Shown: positions 1 to 11,600 of the stretch, piece after piece
How positions within the stretch are numbered: position 1 is the first letter of the stretch
Layout: each line of letters starts with the position of its first letter
Source of the DNA: Acanthaster planci
Taxonomy: Eukaryota; Echinodermata; Asteroidea; Valvatida; Acanthasteridae
Direction: 5' to 3'
DNA length: 26,043 nt
Assembly: GCF_001949145.1 (NCBI RefSeq)
Contig: NW_019091754.1
Span: forward strand, 61,481-87,523
Notes under the pieces: generated by a model
What the model was told of the DNA's origin: nothing
Seen by the model: only the letters and a program-made list of their open reading frames with translations
Database searches by the model: none
Translations under genes and position numbers: made by a program

Positions 1-3
1 CAA

Positions 4-20
4 TGGGGGCTCGTCCGGGA
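4..20 (+). other. tRNA-Pro primer-binding site
   Basis: TGGGGGCTCGTCCGGGA is complementary to the 3' end of tRNA-Pro, the primer used by murine-leukaemia-type retroviruses and some Ty3/Gypsy-like elements. The match is 17 of 18; the last base is A rather than T. It lies one base after a CA, the usual LTR terminus. Confidence 0.75.
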
Positions 21-263
21 AACAAATTTTGAAAAGAACCCAGGAGTGTGACGTTCGTATTGAAGAAATTTCAAGCCAAGACTTCTCACAATCTCTGTCA
101 GCTCTGTTGACAAATTGTAATGATACTTACCTGGATATTTACAGTTTCATGTTTATTTCTGCAGGTTGAGTACTACTCCTTCCCGTGCCTGATCTTGACA
201 ACAGGAACCAACACCCTCCAGTTTTCATATTGTCTTTGGCCAGTAAGTGAGTACATTGCCAAA

Positions 264-488
264 ATGGAGGAGCACCTTGAAAACATTAAAGTCATAGCGG
301 AAGCATGTGGTTTGAGTGGAACAGAGTTGTTAGATTTTCTTAAAGAAGAGCAGCGAGCGAAAAAAGACGAAACACGAGACGAACGCAATTATCACCGAGA
401 ACTTAAACGTGCCGAATTCGAAAACCTCCAGTTGCAATTGCGCATAGAAACTTTGCGAAAAGAGAACGCAGATAAACTAGCAGCATAA
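264..488 (+). CDS. Gag-like N-terminal fragment, 74 residues
   Basis: Starts MEEHLENIKVIAEACGL from an ATG in good context (CCAAAATGG) and is rich in charged helix (EEQRAKKDETRDERNYHREL), ending KLAA and TAA. Similar highly charged coiled-coil starts precede gag in many invertebrate LTR elements (inference from family style, no recognised domain). An in-frame ATG at 120 would extend it to 122 residues, but the extension looks like leader. The stop may reflect decay. Confidence 0.45.
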   Translation: MEEHLENIKVIAEACGLSGTELLDFLKEEQRAKKDETRDERNYHRELKRAEFENLQLQLRIETLRKENADKLAA

Positions 489-849
489 CCAACTTACTTG
501 AACCTTCGTTGCTCGGGCAAGTTATCCACTTGAGTATTGCACTTGTACCTTGACCTAGTAATCTGCACGCGTATCAGCAATCTGCATATCTCTAAATATG
601 TCGAAGCCCTGTTATTTAATTACCTGCATAGGGAGTGGGCGTATCCCATGGAGTATGGGGGAATATTTGCTGGGTCTGTTGGCTTATTCATTGATGTATT
701 GATTGAACAAATGAAAGGACGATGGCGGGCCTGTTGTTCTCTTAATCGATATATCGAAATGACAAGCTGCCTTAAGAGCAATTTGTTTGCCATTTGAGGA
801 ACTAAAGACCGTTCCCATGCATTATAGGTTAAAGCTGCAAAGTGATGGA
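489..849. other. No supported gene
   Basis: Short open frames only, no recognised domain. It may be the decayed interior of the retroelement, but nothing shows this directly. Confidence 0.4.
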
Positions 850-3270
850 AAGTAATCGAGGTGGAAAAATCTTTTCCTATATGTCATCCCATGCAATCGT
901 CTTTGTCAAACTCTAGCGAATAAATGGCGTCATCTTTGCAAATACAAGCTTCCAAAAGCAAACACAGTTATTGTAAGAGAAATTATCGTGGTGAAAGCAA
1001 TTCCTTTCGATTCGTCACTTTCGGTACAGATTCGTCTTCGCAAAACAATCGAAATGCTTCAATTCCATTAGCTTCAACCCCCCCCCGTGTCTGATAGGGT
1101 CTAACTTTATCCGATAAATTTATGTAAATTGTTTTCGAAAAAGACAAATGACCGGTTCTTTTTATCCGCTTATTTTCGTCAAAAATGAACAAATATACCG
1201 CGTCATCCTTGCAAACTTCCCAGAGTAAACAACATTATTCTAAAAAATATCAATGCGGATCCAAAACGTCATCTTGGGATAAATGAGCAATCTCTCATCT
1301 AAACGAAAATGACCGTGTTGAAAACATTCCTTTCGAGCCAGTCAATTTCAGTGCGAGTGCATAATGAATGAGAGACGCAAAGAAAACGCAAAAACGACAA
1401 AAAAGAGAAAGATTAAATGAATCAACCCCGTTGAAAACCATTGACAAAAAATTGCTTGCATCCGCTACATAATGAAGGAATGCCACGATGGTATCTTGAA
1501 AAATTTAGTTATTTAGTTCAATGCTTTCAACCTACAATTTCCGAAAATAACAAATGACAGGATTTTCTTATTCAAAAGAAAACAAATTTCGACGCTAACT
1601 GCTGGCCGACATCCTCTGAAAAACGATATGCATCAAGTCCTCTCCCAAAGAAAAAAATTGCACTGCAATCGCATCTTAACGTTCGATTGCACTGCTGCGA
1701 GACAGGAAAAGCTGACAAATAATAGGTTCAATTTTCTCTCCTTGTTTTCGTCAAAAATGCGAACATGTCGCGTCATCCTTGCAAAGTTTTCAAGATTCCC
1801 AAAGTAAACACCGTTTATTGGAAAAAAAAACCATTGCGGATTCAAGTACCATCTTAGAATAAATGAGTGATGGAATCCTTTTGGTTCGATAAATAGCGAC
1901 CTCTTCATGTAAAGGAAAACGACCCTCTTGAAAGCTTCCTTTCGATCCGGTCACTTTCAGTACCAGCGCATAACAGATTCGTTTTCTCGAAAAGTCGAAG
2001 CGCTTCCTGTCCGTTAGCTTCGAATCATTCCCTTGCATCTGGTATGGGACCCGGTATCTGGTGAATAGTAGGCACCTGACCGTCGGTCTTCGAAAAGGAA
2101 CAAACTGCAATGTAATCGCATTCTGACATATTCGATTATTCCACTGCGGCGAAACACAAAGCAAACATGAAAAGGAAAACACCGATAATAAAAATTGGGA
2201 TGCTCTGAATTTGTTAAAATCTTAAAAATCAAATTTTACAATGATTTCTTCAGATATTTTGTTAAACAATTTCACCAGACAATCTTAGAGTGTGACAAAT
2301 GACAGATTTGTTTTGTCCACTTATTTTTCGTTAAAAACGAGCGACTATATCTTGAAAATGTTTTTGAAGATTTCAATCTTCGAATATGACAAATGGAAGG
2401 ATTTTTGTATTTAATAGAAAACAAATTTTGACGCACCTTCATCTTCTTCGAAAAACGATATGCACAAAGTCCTCCCTCCAAAAAATGCAATGCAGTTGCA
2501 TTCCAACATTTTCGATTACATTGCAGCGAGACTCGCAAGTAAACACGAAAAATAAAATAAAATGAACCCCGTCCTAAATCATTGGCGACAAATTATTTGC
2601 ATTTTGTAAAATGTGAAAATCCCACGATTTTTCAATGTTGTCACAATTTCACCCGGTGTGGTATCTGGTATCAGGTAAAATGGTTAGCACCCAGTTGTCT
2701 TCGAAAGAAAACAAATTGAAGTGCAGTTGCGTTACGACATCTTCAAGTATGCAACGGTGAATACGCTCACATAAAACACAAACAAAAACGACAAAACAAA
2801 AAGCACCCCATCTTATCAAGTATCATGAAAAAAATTGCATCTGCTAAATTGTAAAGAAATGCTTAGATTGTATCTTGAAAAATCTTTGAAAATAACAAAG
2901 GACAAGATCGTTGCCGTCGAAAGAAAGCAAATTGTTACGCAGCTGCTTTTTCAGCATCTTCGACAAATGATATGCATCAAGTAGTCTCCGGAAGAAGTGA
3001 TTGCAATGCAATCGCATCCCAAACTCTTTGATTACACGACAGCTAAGACACGCGAAGAAAACTTAACAACGTACCCAATTAGACCCACCGCCGTCCTTTC
3101 ATTTTATCTGCTGATTACTTAAAAATGCAGCGATGGTATGTCAAAACTGTTGATTGATTTTATCCAGAAATCTTCAGATCTTCAGATCAACAGGATCGTT
3201 GTATTTAAAAGAAAAGAAAGGAAAAACAACAATCAAAAACGATAAAAATAACAAATAAATCAAATGGTTC
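850..3270. repeat. Degenerate long-unit repeat array
   Basis: Several 20-60 bp blocks recur with 70-90% match. GCGTCATCCTTGCAAA-type block at 921, 1200, 1770. TTCCTTTCGAT...TCACTTTC block near 1000, 1328, 1938. CGATATGCATCAAGTCCTC block at 1624, 2456, 2970. GGTATCTGGT block at 2050 and 2661. CTTATTTTCGTCAAAAA block at 1170, 1740, 2320. Spacing is irregular, about 240-840 bp, so this is an old, scrambled tandem array. It has no coding potential; open frames on the minus strand within it are repeat shadows. Confidence 0.6.
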
Positions 3271-5514
3271 GCACCCAGTTCATACAAAAGGAGAAAGCGA
3301 GTCTAACATGCCAACCTCAGATGTACGTCGTCTAACATAAAATGGCGAGGGCTTCTTGCTGCTCAAGTCGTCATATAGACATGTCATCTCCAAATTACAT
3401 TCCAAGCGAACTGATTTCCTCTACTTCGACTAAAACAATTTCAGAGGAAATTCTGCCTAGTGAAATGAAAACATTGTGAGACTTCGTCCATAAACAAAGA
3501 GGGTAGTCGGCTCCGATCATTTCCTGATTAAAAATGGGATTTTTAAGTTATAGGCCTGAACTCTACGTAAGTCCGACCTGCAAAGATCGACAATATTTTT
3601 TCCAAGCAAAGTGAGGCACCTGTAAGCGTATTAAAATGTGCTGAAAGTTGAGCAAAAAAGGTAAATTTTCGTAACATTTTCTTGTGGATATAAATCTATT
3701 GGATCTATGGAAGGCAGTCCAGTTCAACATGTCAGCCCGAGGCCCCCCAAAATGCTGTTGGTCTCATCAAAATAGTGCATGTAGCTTGCTCAATGATGCG
3801 TACACCTGTCACCGTCTTTACCCTAATACCTCAGGTTGATGGCTTCAACCTCAATTTAATATGGTATATGGGCTGAATATGTAAAGTCTCGAAATCAGCT
3901 TGGCTTCATCAGTAACTAGTTTTGACCTAGTAAAGTAGGCCAAAAGAAATAAAACCGGTTACTTGTATTAAAACTGGTCATACATTTCTGGCGTAAATCC
4001 TACCGTATATTGAATTAAATGTAATTGGAATCCTCTCCGGAAAGCTGTCATTTTATTGCTACAAGGTCCTCGTTAATTCTTAAGAGACAAGCAAAGTACA
4101 ATATTCCGTATAACTAGAGTCGTTGCTCGAACTTACCCGAGGCTGTCACTCCCTTTACGCAACGCATTCCATGCCACCGTGGGAATATGAACACGCATGT
4201 ACTTGTGCCGTGAGTAGATTTCAGAAGTCAGTTTTCAGCCTGAACAAGTAAACTCAATTTATACTTTCTCACGAGTTACTTGACCGATTAACATCTTGAC
4301 AAATCAAATTAAACCAGCTATGCATATTGAACTCAACTAATTGCGTTCAATAACATTCCAAATCGGTTAATCCTCGCGTTGTATCAAACAGTAAAATATT
4401 CTCAGTATATTGTAATAGAATTAAAAGAAAGGTCAAAGGTAAATTTTAGATGCCTATACGGAAATATCATTACAGCCGTTTTCTAAAAAATTAACACTCC
4501 AATTAGAAGATAGCAAATAAATTTTGCTTGATTATATTGCTCATGTTAACAGATCAATTAACCAATAGAAAACCCCATTTAAAATATAAATTGGGTTAAA
4601 AAAATCGGTTGTCATTTTTGTTATACTGAAGAGCCAACAAGAAAACTTTAAAATCCACCATAAAAATATATGCGTCGGCTTCTGATTTATTTCTATTTAA
4701 ACACTAATTTAAGCCCTTGCGTAGCCTCAATTCTCCTTACATTATGACTTTGAGGTTTTGCCAGTATCTGGGTAAACTTTGATTATTACAAGAGTACTAG
4801 TAGAAAGTTCCTGTTATTACCTAAATAAGCCGAAAAAACTAGGTCTCGTTGGCTTTTTCACCGAGTATTATCGTATGACTTAACTGATTACTTTCCTGAT
4901 CTTACTTGCAGTTCCACTGTAATTTAATGTCGGATATTCTTGCATTTCCAAAGTCGCTAGTGAGGGTGCAATGAATATCATCCTGGATACGACATGACTA
5001 CTATTCATACATGAAGCGTAGTCAAAATGTTACTCCAAACAATTCCACTCAATGGCTTTCGATGATCTTTGCTGCACACACATACATCTTTTAAAACTAT
5101 TTTCTGCTAAGAAGTTTCAACACTGAAAAAAAAAATGCGTATCCGGCTTCTGCAACAGGGAGAATTTTTTCCTTTGCGAAAAAAAGAGGCAGAAACCTGA
5201 TTTGCAAGAATTCACCTTTCATATTTGATGGACATGTACCACTAAAACACTTGCAGATTGATTAAATTTGATATGTGATTGTTAAATATTTATACTAAGT
5301 TTAAAATAAGTGACTGCAATGCTAATTATTAAACGCTTAAGTTTTTAAGGAAATCAACCCATAACCCTTTTAATAACGTGGATACATACTACAAGAGGAA
5401 TTGTTGAAGACTTTTAACAACTATAGTATATCTATTCTTGATTAATTCCAGCTTCAAACGTTGTGGTTACTTTGTCTTATTGACCCCTTTCGCAAGATTG
5501 GTTTATTCACTTCT
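3271..5514. other. Intergenic / plexin 3' flank, nothing recognised
   Basis: AT-rich, no long reading frame and no clear repeat. It should contain the plexin 3' UTR at its right end; scattered AATAAA-type words on the minus strand do not single out a poly(A) site. Confidence 0.4.
5502..5507 (-). terminator. Candidate poly(A) signal AATAAA for plexin
   Basis: AATAAA on the gene strand, 7 nt past the plexin stop. If used, the 3' UTR would be only a few tens of bases. A later AATAAA also exists near 4687 (about 0.8 kb further), so the true 3' end is open. Confidence 0.35.
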
Positions 5515-5631
5515 TTACACAGCTGCTTCTCCGGTGTCTGGTTCCTCAGAGAGAATGTTCTCGATCTCCTCCAACAATCCATCTAGATTTTCCTCCTTAC
5601 ATCGCTCATTCTCCTCTATTGCATCCAGGAG
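5515..5631 (-). CDS. Plexin exon 37: acidic C-terminus and stop
   Basis: Residues 1776-1813 and TAA at 5517-5515. LLDAIEENERCKEEN matches plexin ELIGALEQDEQAR; the tail is Glu-rich and ends in TGEAAV. It lacks the PDZ-binding VTDL-type end of vertebrate plexin-Bs. Acceptor CGTGCGTAG is weak. Confidence 0.87.
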   Translation of the reverse strand, partial: LLDAIEENERCKEENLDGLLEEIENILSEEPDTGEAAV

Positions 5632-8600
5632 CTACGCACGATAATAACAGAAGGAATTAAAATCAAAGTTGACCATTATTTCTGAAAATCGCGATACCTG
5701 AACTTTTAAAAATTAAAAATTTCAACCCATCAGTTACATAGTTTACTGAAAATACTGTATAAGAAACTTAATGGTTTAATCTGCTTCAAGACTCAGTTCG
5801 CAGTCAATTACCGTTACTGTTTAAAGTTCAAATACTTCAAAACACTTCCACACAAAAATATACGTTTTTTCACCTTCTGCTTGAATCTTCGCACCAGTTT
5901 CCATAGCTGGTCCAGAGTGCTCAGTTTGCTGAAAAGGCCAGTGAAGTTCTGCCAAAAACAATTTCGGCCACAATTCTATAAATGTTTCTTCTAATTGTGC
6001 TATGAGAACTAACTTTGAAAAATCGCCAACATTTCAAAAGGATTATTATTCTTGTAATGCTTTCTCCAAACCCTTTTTATATCTCCATTGTCATAAGGCT
6101 GTCAGCAGGGCATGAAAATAGAAATCTCTGTCCAGTTTTTTTTGTTCTATTAAAATTCAGATTTTTTTTCTGCTATAAAGAAGAGTGACAATCATTTACA
6201 GAATGCAAACTAGCTAGAAGATTACATCTTTGCAAAAATAGCAAACGACTTTATGGCTAATTATGGCTAGTTTTAAGACTCATTTGGCGAAGATGTTTTA
6301 CCTCGCTAGCTTTGTAGAGTTCCTTGTTCAGTTCTTGAGTGGGCACTGGAGGTAACTGCTGTACTTCTTCGTAGAAGGAGACAATGTCATCGTGATACTT
6401 TGTCCTCTCTCTGCCATACAGCAACTTGTTGATGGAGGTCTCCTTGGTTTGGGAAAAATACACCATGGGGAACGTAGGGTAATGTTGAATGTTGAAAGTT
6501 TGACAAAAGACATTTTGAACTGGTATCTTGGTCTTTGTTTACCACTATGGTCTTTAGCAAATTTGAATTTTGCAACTATGCTTCCGTGATTTGGATTTTG
6601 CTGGTTTTGCAAACGCTGACAAAATAGTCATGGAGTTGGGATTTGTATGCAACCGCCTCCATGATTCAAGTTACCCTGCCCAACTTCTGGCTCTTGGTAT
6701 CATGTGCGTCATGGAATAACTGAGCGATGACGTCAAGGCTGGCCTCTACGCTTCGAGATGGGCGGATGTCAAAGATGTAGTCAGGGTGCTTGATGGCGTT
6801 AGCCCAGAAGCGCAGTGGCAAACTATAGCACAAGTCCCAAAAAGACCCACACAAAAAAGAATCAATTGTAAACTTTATCAAATGATGATCAGAAGACGCA
6901 CAGCAACGAACTTAATTTCAGTCTTTAATAGCTCTGTAACAAATATTGCCCAAAATTCCCATGATTGTATGACAACTAGAATGAGTGTAGATTAGCGATC
7001 CTTACATGTTACTCTTCCAGATGTGAACGAGGTCAGGGTCTTTGTCAGACAGTTCATGTCGGTAGGCTTGATTGTCAAAGAAATCAAACAGGTACTTGAT
7101 GGCCCTAGGGGCGGTCTCGGCTGACAGAATGGCCTGGAACATGTTGTCCACATACTCCTGGATGATGCCCTGTGTAATGAGACAAAGAAACTAGGCTGTT
7201 GTTGAACTCCAAGCATGTGAAATATTCAGCCATGCAGTGTAGGAATGGAGGAAAATACAGGTATCAAGCTCTGAGGAGAGAGCTTAAATTCACTATGAGT
7301 TGTGGCAACAAGCGCTTTCTCGGCCAGTCTTCGGGAATCACTAGCATGGCTGCTTACTTTGGTTGACAGAAGTCTTGGGAAGGAAATCTCCCTGATCCTA
7401 CGACGATTTATCTTGTTCCTAAAGGTGACAACATCCAGTGAGATGCATCCTCCTTGCTTTCTCAGTCTACCTCCTTCCTCGTCTGTAGGCCACTCCTCCT
7501 CCTGGGTCTGTCAAGAATTGAATAAGTTCACATAATTTTACATTTTTGAAGTGCAATGTATGTTTGTATTTATAAAGTGAACATTTACAGCTTGTAAGTT
7601 CAAGAGGAAAATAAACGAGCTGTCTCTTTACAAGATGCCAATCTCTGACTCCTTCCTGCATCTCTACTTCGGCCAAAGTGTAGCGTCGCTTGGCACTCAT
7701 CCTGCGTTTGATCTTCTCATCGTCAAAGGCCACGTTTACTAAACACACAGAATATTTGAAAATGGAAGAAGATATCACAGCAATGCGCATTTGTTACTTT
7801 CAGAGATCAGATGAGAGTTATTTTGTGTTGGAAGTGTGTTCCAAGAAGTCAGTCGCGTATATTAAGAAAGTGTATTGCTCAGTTACTAGAACTTTATCAA
7901 CAGACTGTTTCCAAAATATCTAGTCCGTGAAATTTATCTAAACAAAGCGAAGAGAGGAGGAGATAGGGGTGTCACTAGTTTTTGTAGAGACATATTGGTT
8001 TCAAAATGGCCCAGGGAATTATTTTGGCTCACTGAATACATCAAAGCTTCTGAGACTATTTTCCCCACTAAAGTGAAGTATTTCAAAAGTGAATTATCAT
8101 CATAATAAAATGTTTGGCGTTTAGATTTCATTTGTATCTCAATACTTGGTATTAAATGCCTAAGAGAGAGCTCTGAACAAACCGAATCTGAAATATTGAG
8201 AAAAATACATGTACTAAATTTCCTCCAAGCTCGTTTTGATATTCAAGAAATGAACGAAAGACGATAGTACATGCAGCCATCAAGTATTTTTTTTCTCTCA
8301 ATTTCTCAATGTTATTGTCACACGGTCCACTGCCTAGCCTTTCCACCTTCGTTCTTTTGTGTAGTCAGAGAAGGGTGAGACTTTCATCCACGGTTTGCAA
8401 CAAAGACAGTTCCCGCGGGGAAAACTCGGAAATAACATGGAAGTAAACATAATACTCGTATAACTGCATGTATTGGAGGGGAAATGCAGCCGTATGAAAT
8501 GTGTACCCATTGCAATCAAGAGGGAGCCATTTCTAATGTGATGCACGTTAAACCATATCTGTCATTCTAAAAGTTTTATTCCCTCCCGTCCCGTCTCGTA

Positions 8601-11600
8601 ATGCTGAGTTATTAATAGCTCATCACAAAAGGATTCTCACCGTAAGAAGTCCTGCCTTGCACCCTCAGGATTGTTCCTGAGAGTGTAGCATTTGGCACAT
8701 CCTGCTTCTCGACAAGGGTCACGAGGCCATTGTCTGGAACCTTTGGGGAGACATTAAAGTGTTAGAAGCAGACTTCCCTCCGAACACACCAGCATTCTAT
8801 CTTGAATAAACTGAAGTAAAATTTCAGTCAAAATGGAATGGCATGGTAACTAGTAGACTTAGGGAAAATTGAGATGGGCCAAAAAGACAACCATTGCGTC
8901 ATTTATTATCCAATTAAACTTAGGCAGGGTATGTAGAAACAAAATAACGGGCAACAGTCATCATCATCAGAATGAGCAAAATAATTGTTCCCGTCTGATC
9001 AACTGTAATATGACGTGGAAAGTGTCATTCTTATTTTTGATTTGTAAGTATATCTGTCGTTGAACCACAATTCTCGTTTGAAGGAGAGTAATGACGCAAA
9101 CTTCGCAGATTGAGCGGTTAATAAGATCAGAATAAAGAAACTTATACCCTTTTTATAAATGAATATTTAATATCATACATGGAAGTCTTTGAGCATGTTG
9201 ATTCGACGCCATTTATCTGTCAATGGCCTCATGTCCGTGTCAGTCAAGACAAGTTTGCCGCTCCGTCCATGTCTCCATTCTAAAATAATTAAGAAGAGAA
9301 AAAATATTTTCGGAGAAATGAACGAATGGTTGACTGAAGGGAATGAAGTGAAGTCAAGACAAAAAGCAACAGATTCCCCTACACCCCTAATAGACATTCT
9401 GAACACAAGAATCAGATTCATTCTCGGATAGAAATCATTAGCCAAATGACAAAATTACTTTAGTCATACTCGACGCATTTTTGTGTAAAGCTGTGCAAAG
9501 GAAGAAATCATGATTAGTTTTTGGTGTCCCAAATAGCATTAATTCAACTGGGTACCCGGGTAACTGGTCGAACAGCGGGAACATACCAAGGCTGACTTGA
9601 TTAGCACTTGGGCGGTTGGAGTAAGGTTTGTTAAGATGGAGAGCATCTAAAATCTTCTCCTTCACTTGGGAGATGGTGTCTACGTCCAACACTTTCACTT
9701 CTTTGATCACTTCTCCTTCTTCATCAATAAGGACAACCAAAGTCTGAAGGAAGGACCAAATGTAAATCAGAATTTCGATTTGAAGAGAATTTACTTGTTG
9801 CAGATTGGTAACATCCATATTTCGTTTGAAATCATAAGAGGAAAAGAGAAAAGTCTTAAATAATAAGGGAATAAATGTGTGCTTGGCCGGTCTTAGACCG
9901 GCTATTATAAAGGAGAATGAACGCGACTAATGCCCAAACGCATTCACAAATACCTCTTTAGTCAGAGAGTCGAAAGAATTCAATATATGATGGATTTCCA
10001 ACGATTTTGTTCTAGAATTTTACTTTCATTTTCCCGAACACCCCTGTCCATTTTATGTTACAAATCTTTTACAAGTTGTCCAAAAGAATCTCCTTATGTG
10101 GACTTGGTGCGTGACGTGACGAGCCGTGTGCACACAGACTCTTCACCAATCAGAACCCAATGTGTCTCGTATCCAGGCGCCAGTCGTGATTCACGCAGCG
10201 GGCATTATATCTTCTCAGCAGGCATTATCAAAAGTTAATACACAGTCAAGTTGCACGTTGCTAATTGGGGAGACTGAGGTATTTATCAATAAAGTATAAA
10301 GGGGAGAAATCGAAGTATTAGCATCATAATCTGTACATAAAAGGTCCACCCTAACTTCTTTTCGGTGACTTTAACGTAAAGTGATTTTTACAGATGTTAT
10401 TATACCAAGTAGACTCACAAGGGAATTGAACTCCACGTCTTCTTGCAGAAGTTTCTCGTAGTTCAGCGAGAAGCGTGAGCGACCTGTGATGACATCGACT
10501 GGACCATTCTCACTTCGGTACTTTATGGCTCGGTACAACACAAACAGCGGGCGGGCAGTGTGATTCTTGAAGAAAATGGGGAAACTCATCACTCAAAATG
10601 AGGCTTTTGTGTTCAAAGTTTTATGGAACTTGCCTTTGACGTGCGAATTTAGCGAAGAAGACATTCAAAACCGTTTAATTGGAGTGCTATGCTGATCATC
10701 ATGATTGCGGACTGGCTGAAACCTCTGAGGACATTCACTTAAAATTCTTAATCAGGAACTTATTTTCTTACTTTCAGCTGGTCATACAAGCAAAGAGCAA
10801 CCCAGTTTGACATCAGCTTCTCCAAAATACTCTCGGTTCTGTAAAACAAACGTGGGTTTATCAGCATATTTAAAGAACGAATTGACTTTTGTTCTTGTCG
10901 ATAAAGTTCAACTTGATCAAATTACCGGAAACAATCTTACCGATAGAAAAGCTGGCGAGTACGGTTCGAATCGGTAGCATTCTCGATCAGTTGTGTCATC
11001 AGTGTTATCATTACACTAAAACGTAGAAAGAATTCGTGAAGACTGTTTACAGAATTTTGATTTATGATGTAAACCACAAACTGATATCGATCAAAGCTTT
11101 TTCTGGAATAAAAGAAAACAAAACGATAGAAGTTTGAGTATTACAAATAGATGTGGATTTTTTTGTCTGTATGCTTAACTTACTCAGTGAGGTAGACCAA
11201 TTTATTTTCAAGAACCATCACGACAGTTAGCAAAGATGCAATGGATTGCCTGAAATAAATAGAAAATACACGATTCACAACAAACACCAATGTATATATT
11301 TTATTTTTAAGAAGTAATCTTAAAAACACATGACGCAAATAAATAGATTTATCCAGTAATAATGTTACTCCATACAGATTCGTTCAGTCACACTTCTCGA
11401 TTCAAAGTGAGGCCATAGTAATCATTCTTACTTTTCTCGGATAGACAACTTGGAGTTGCTCTCTGCATCCAGTGTTTGGATGAGCAGGAGGAGGAAGTTC
11501 TTGTTGCTAAGGAGTTGGGAGAACTTACACATGGCCCTCTCTATTTGCTCATTAGGATACTAGATTCACAGGTAAAGCAGAGGGATGGCGACCAATTTCA

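Larger units (their letters stand above)
1..488 (+). mobile_element. LTR retroelement fragment: primer-binding site, leader and gag start
   Basis: The window begins with CA, one base, then a tRNA-Pro primer-binding site. That is the arrangement just after a 5' LTR, whose body would lie left of the window. A leader of about 240 nt precedes a gag-like frame. No protease, reverse transcriptase or integrase is visible downstream, so it is a truncated or decayed copy. Confidence 0.6.

Noticed and set aside
537-797. Open frame of 86 codons on the plus strand
   Set aside because: No recognisable domain, no coding-like composition, no splice context; within chance for this length.
983-2538. Several minus-strand open frames of 60-130 codons in the repeat array
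   Set aside because: They overlap the degenerate repeats, are out of frame between repeat copies and match no protein family.
10110-10190. CCAAT-containing GC-richer patch in intron 27
   Set aside because: Only isolated CCAAT words; no TATA, CRE or other promoter arrangement.
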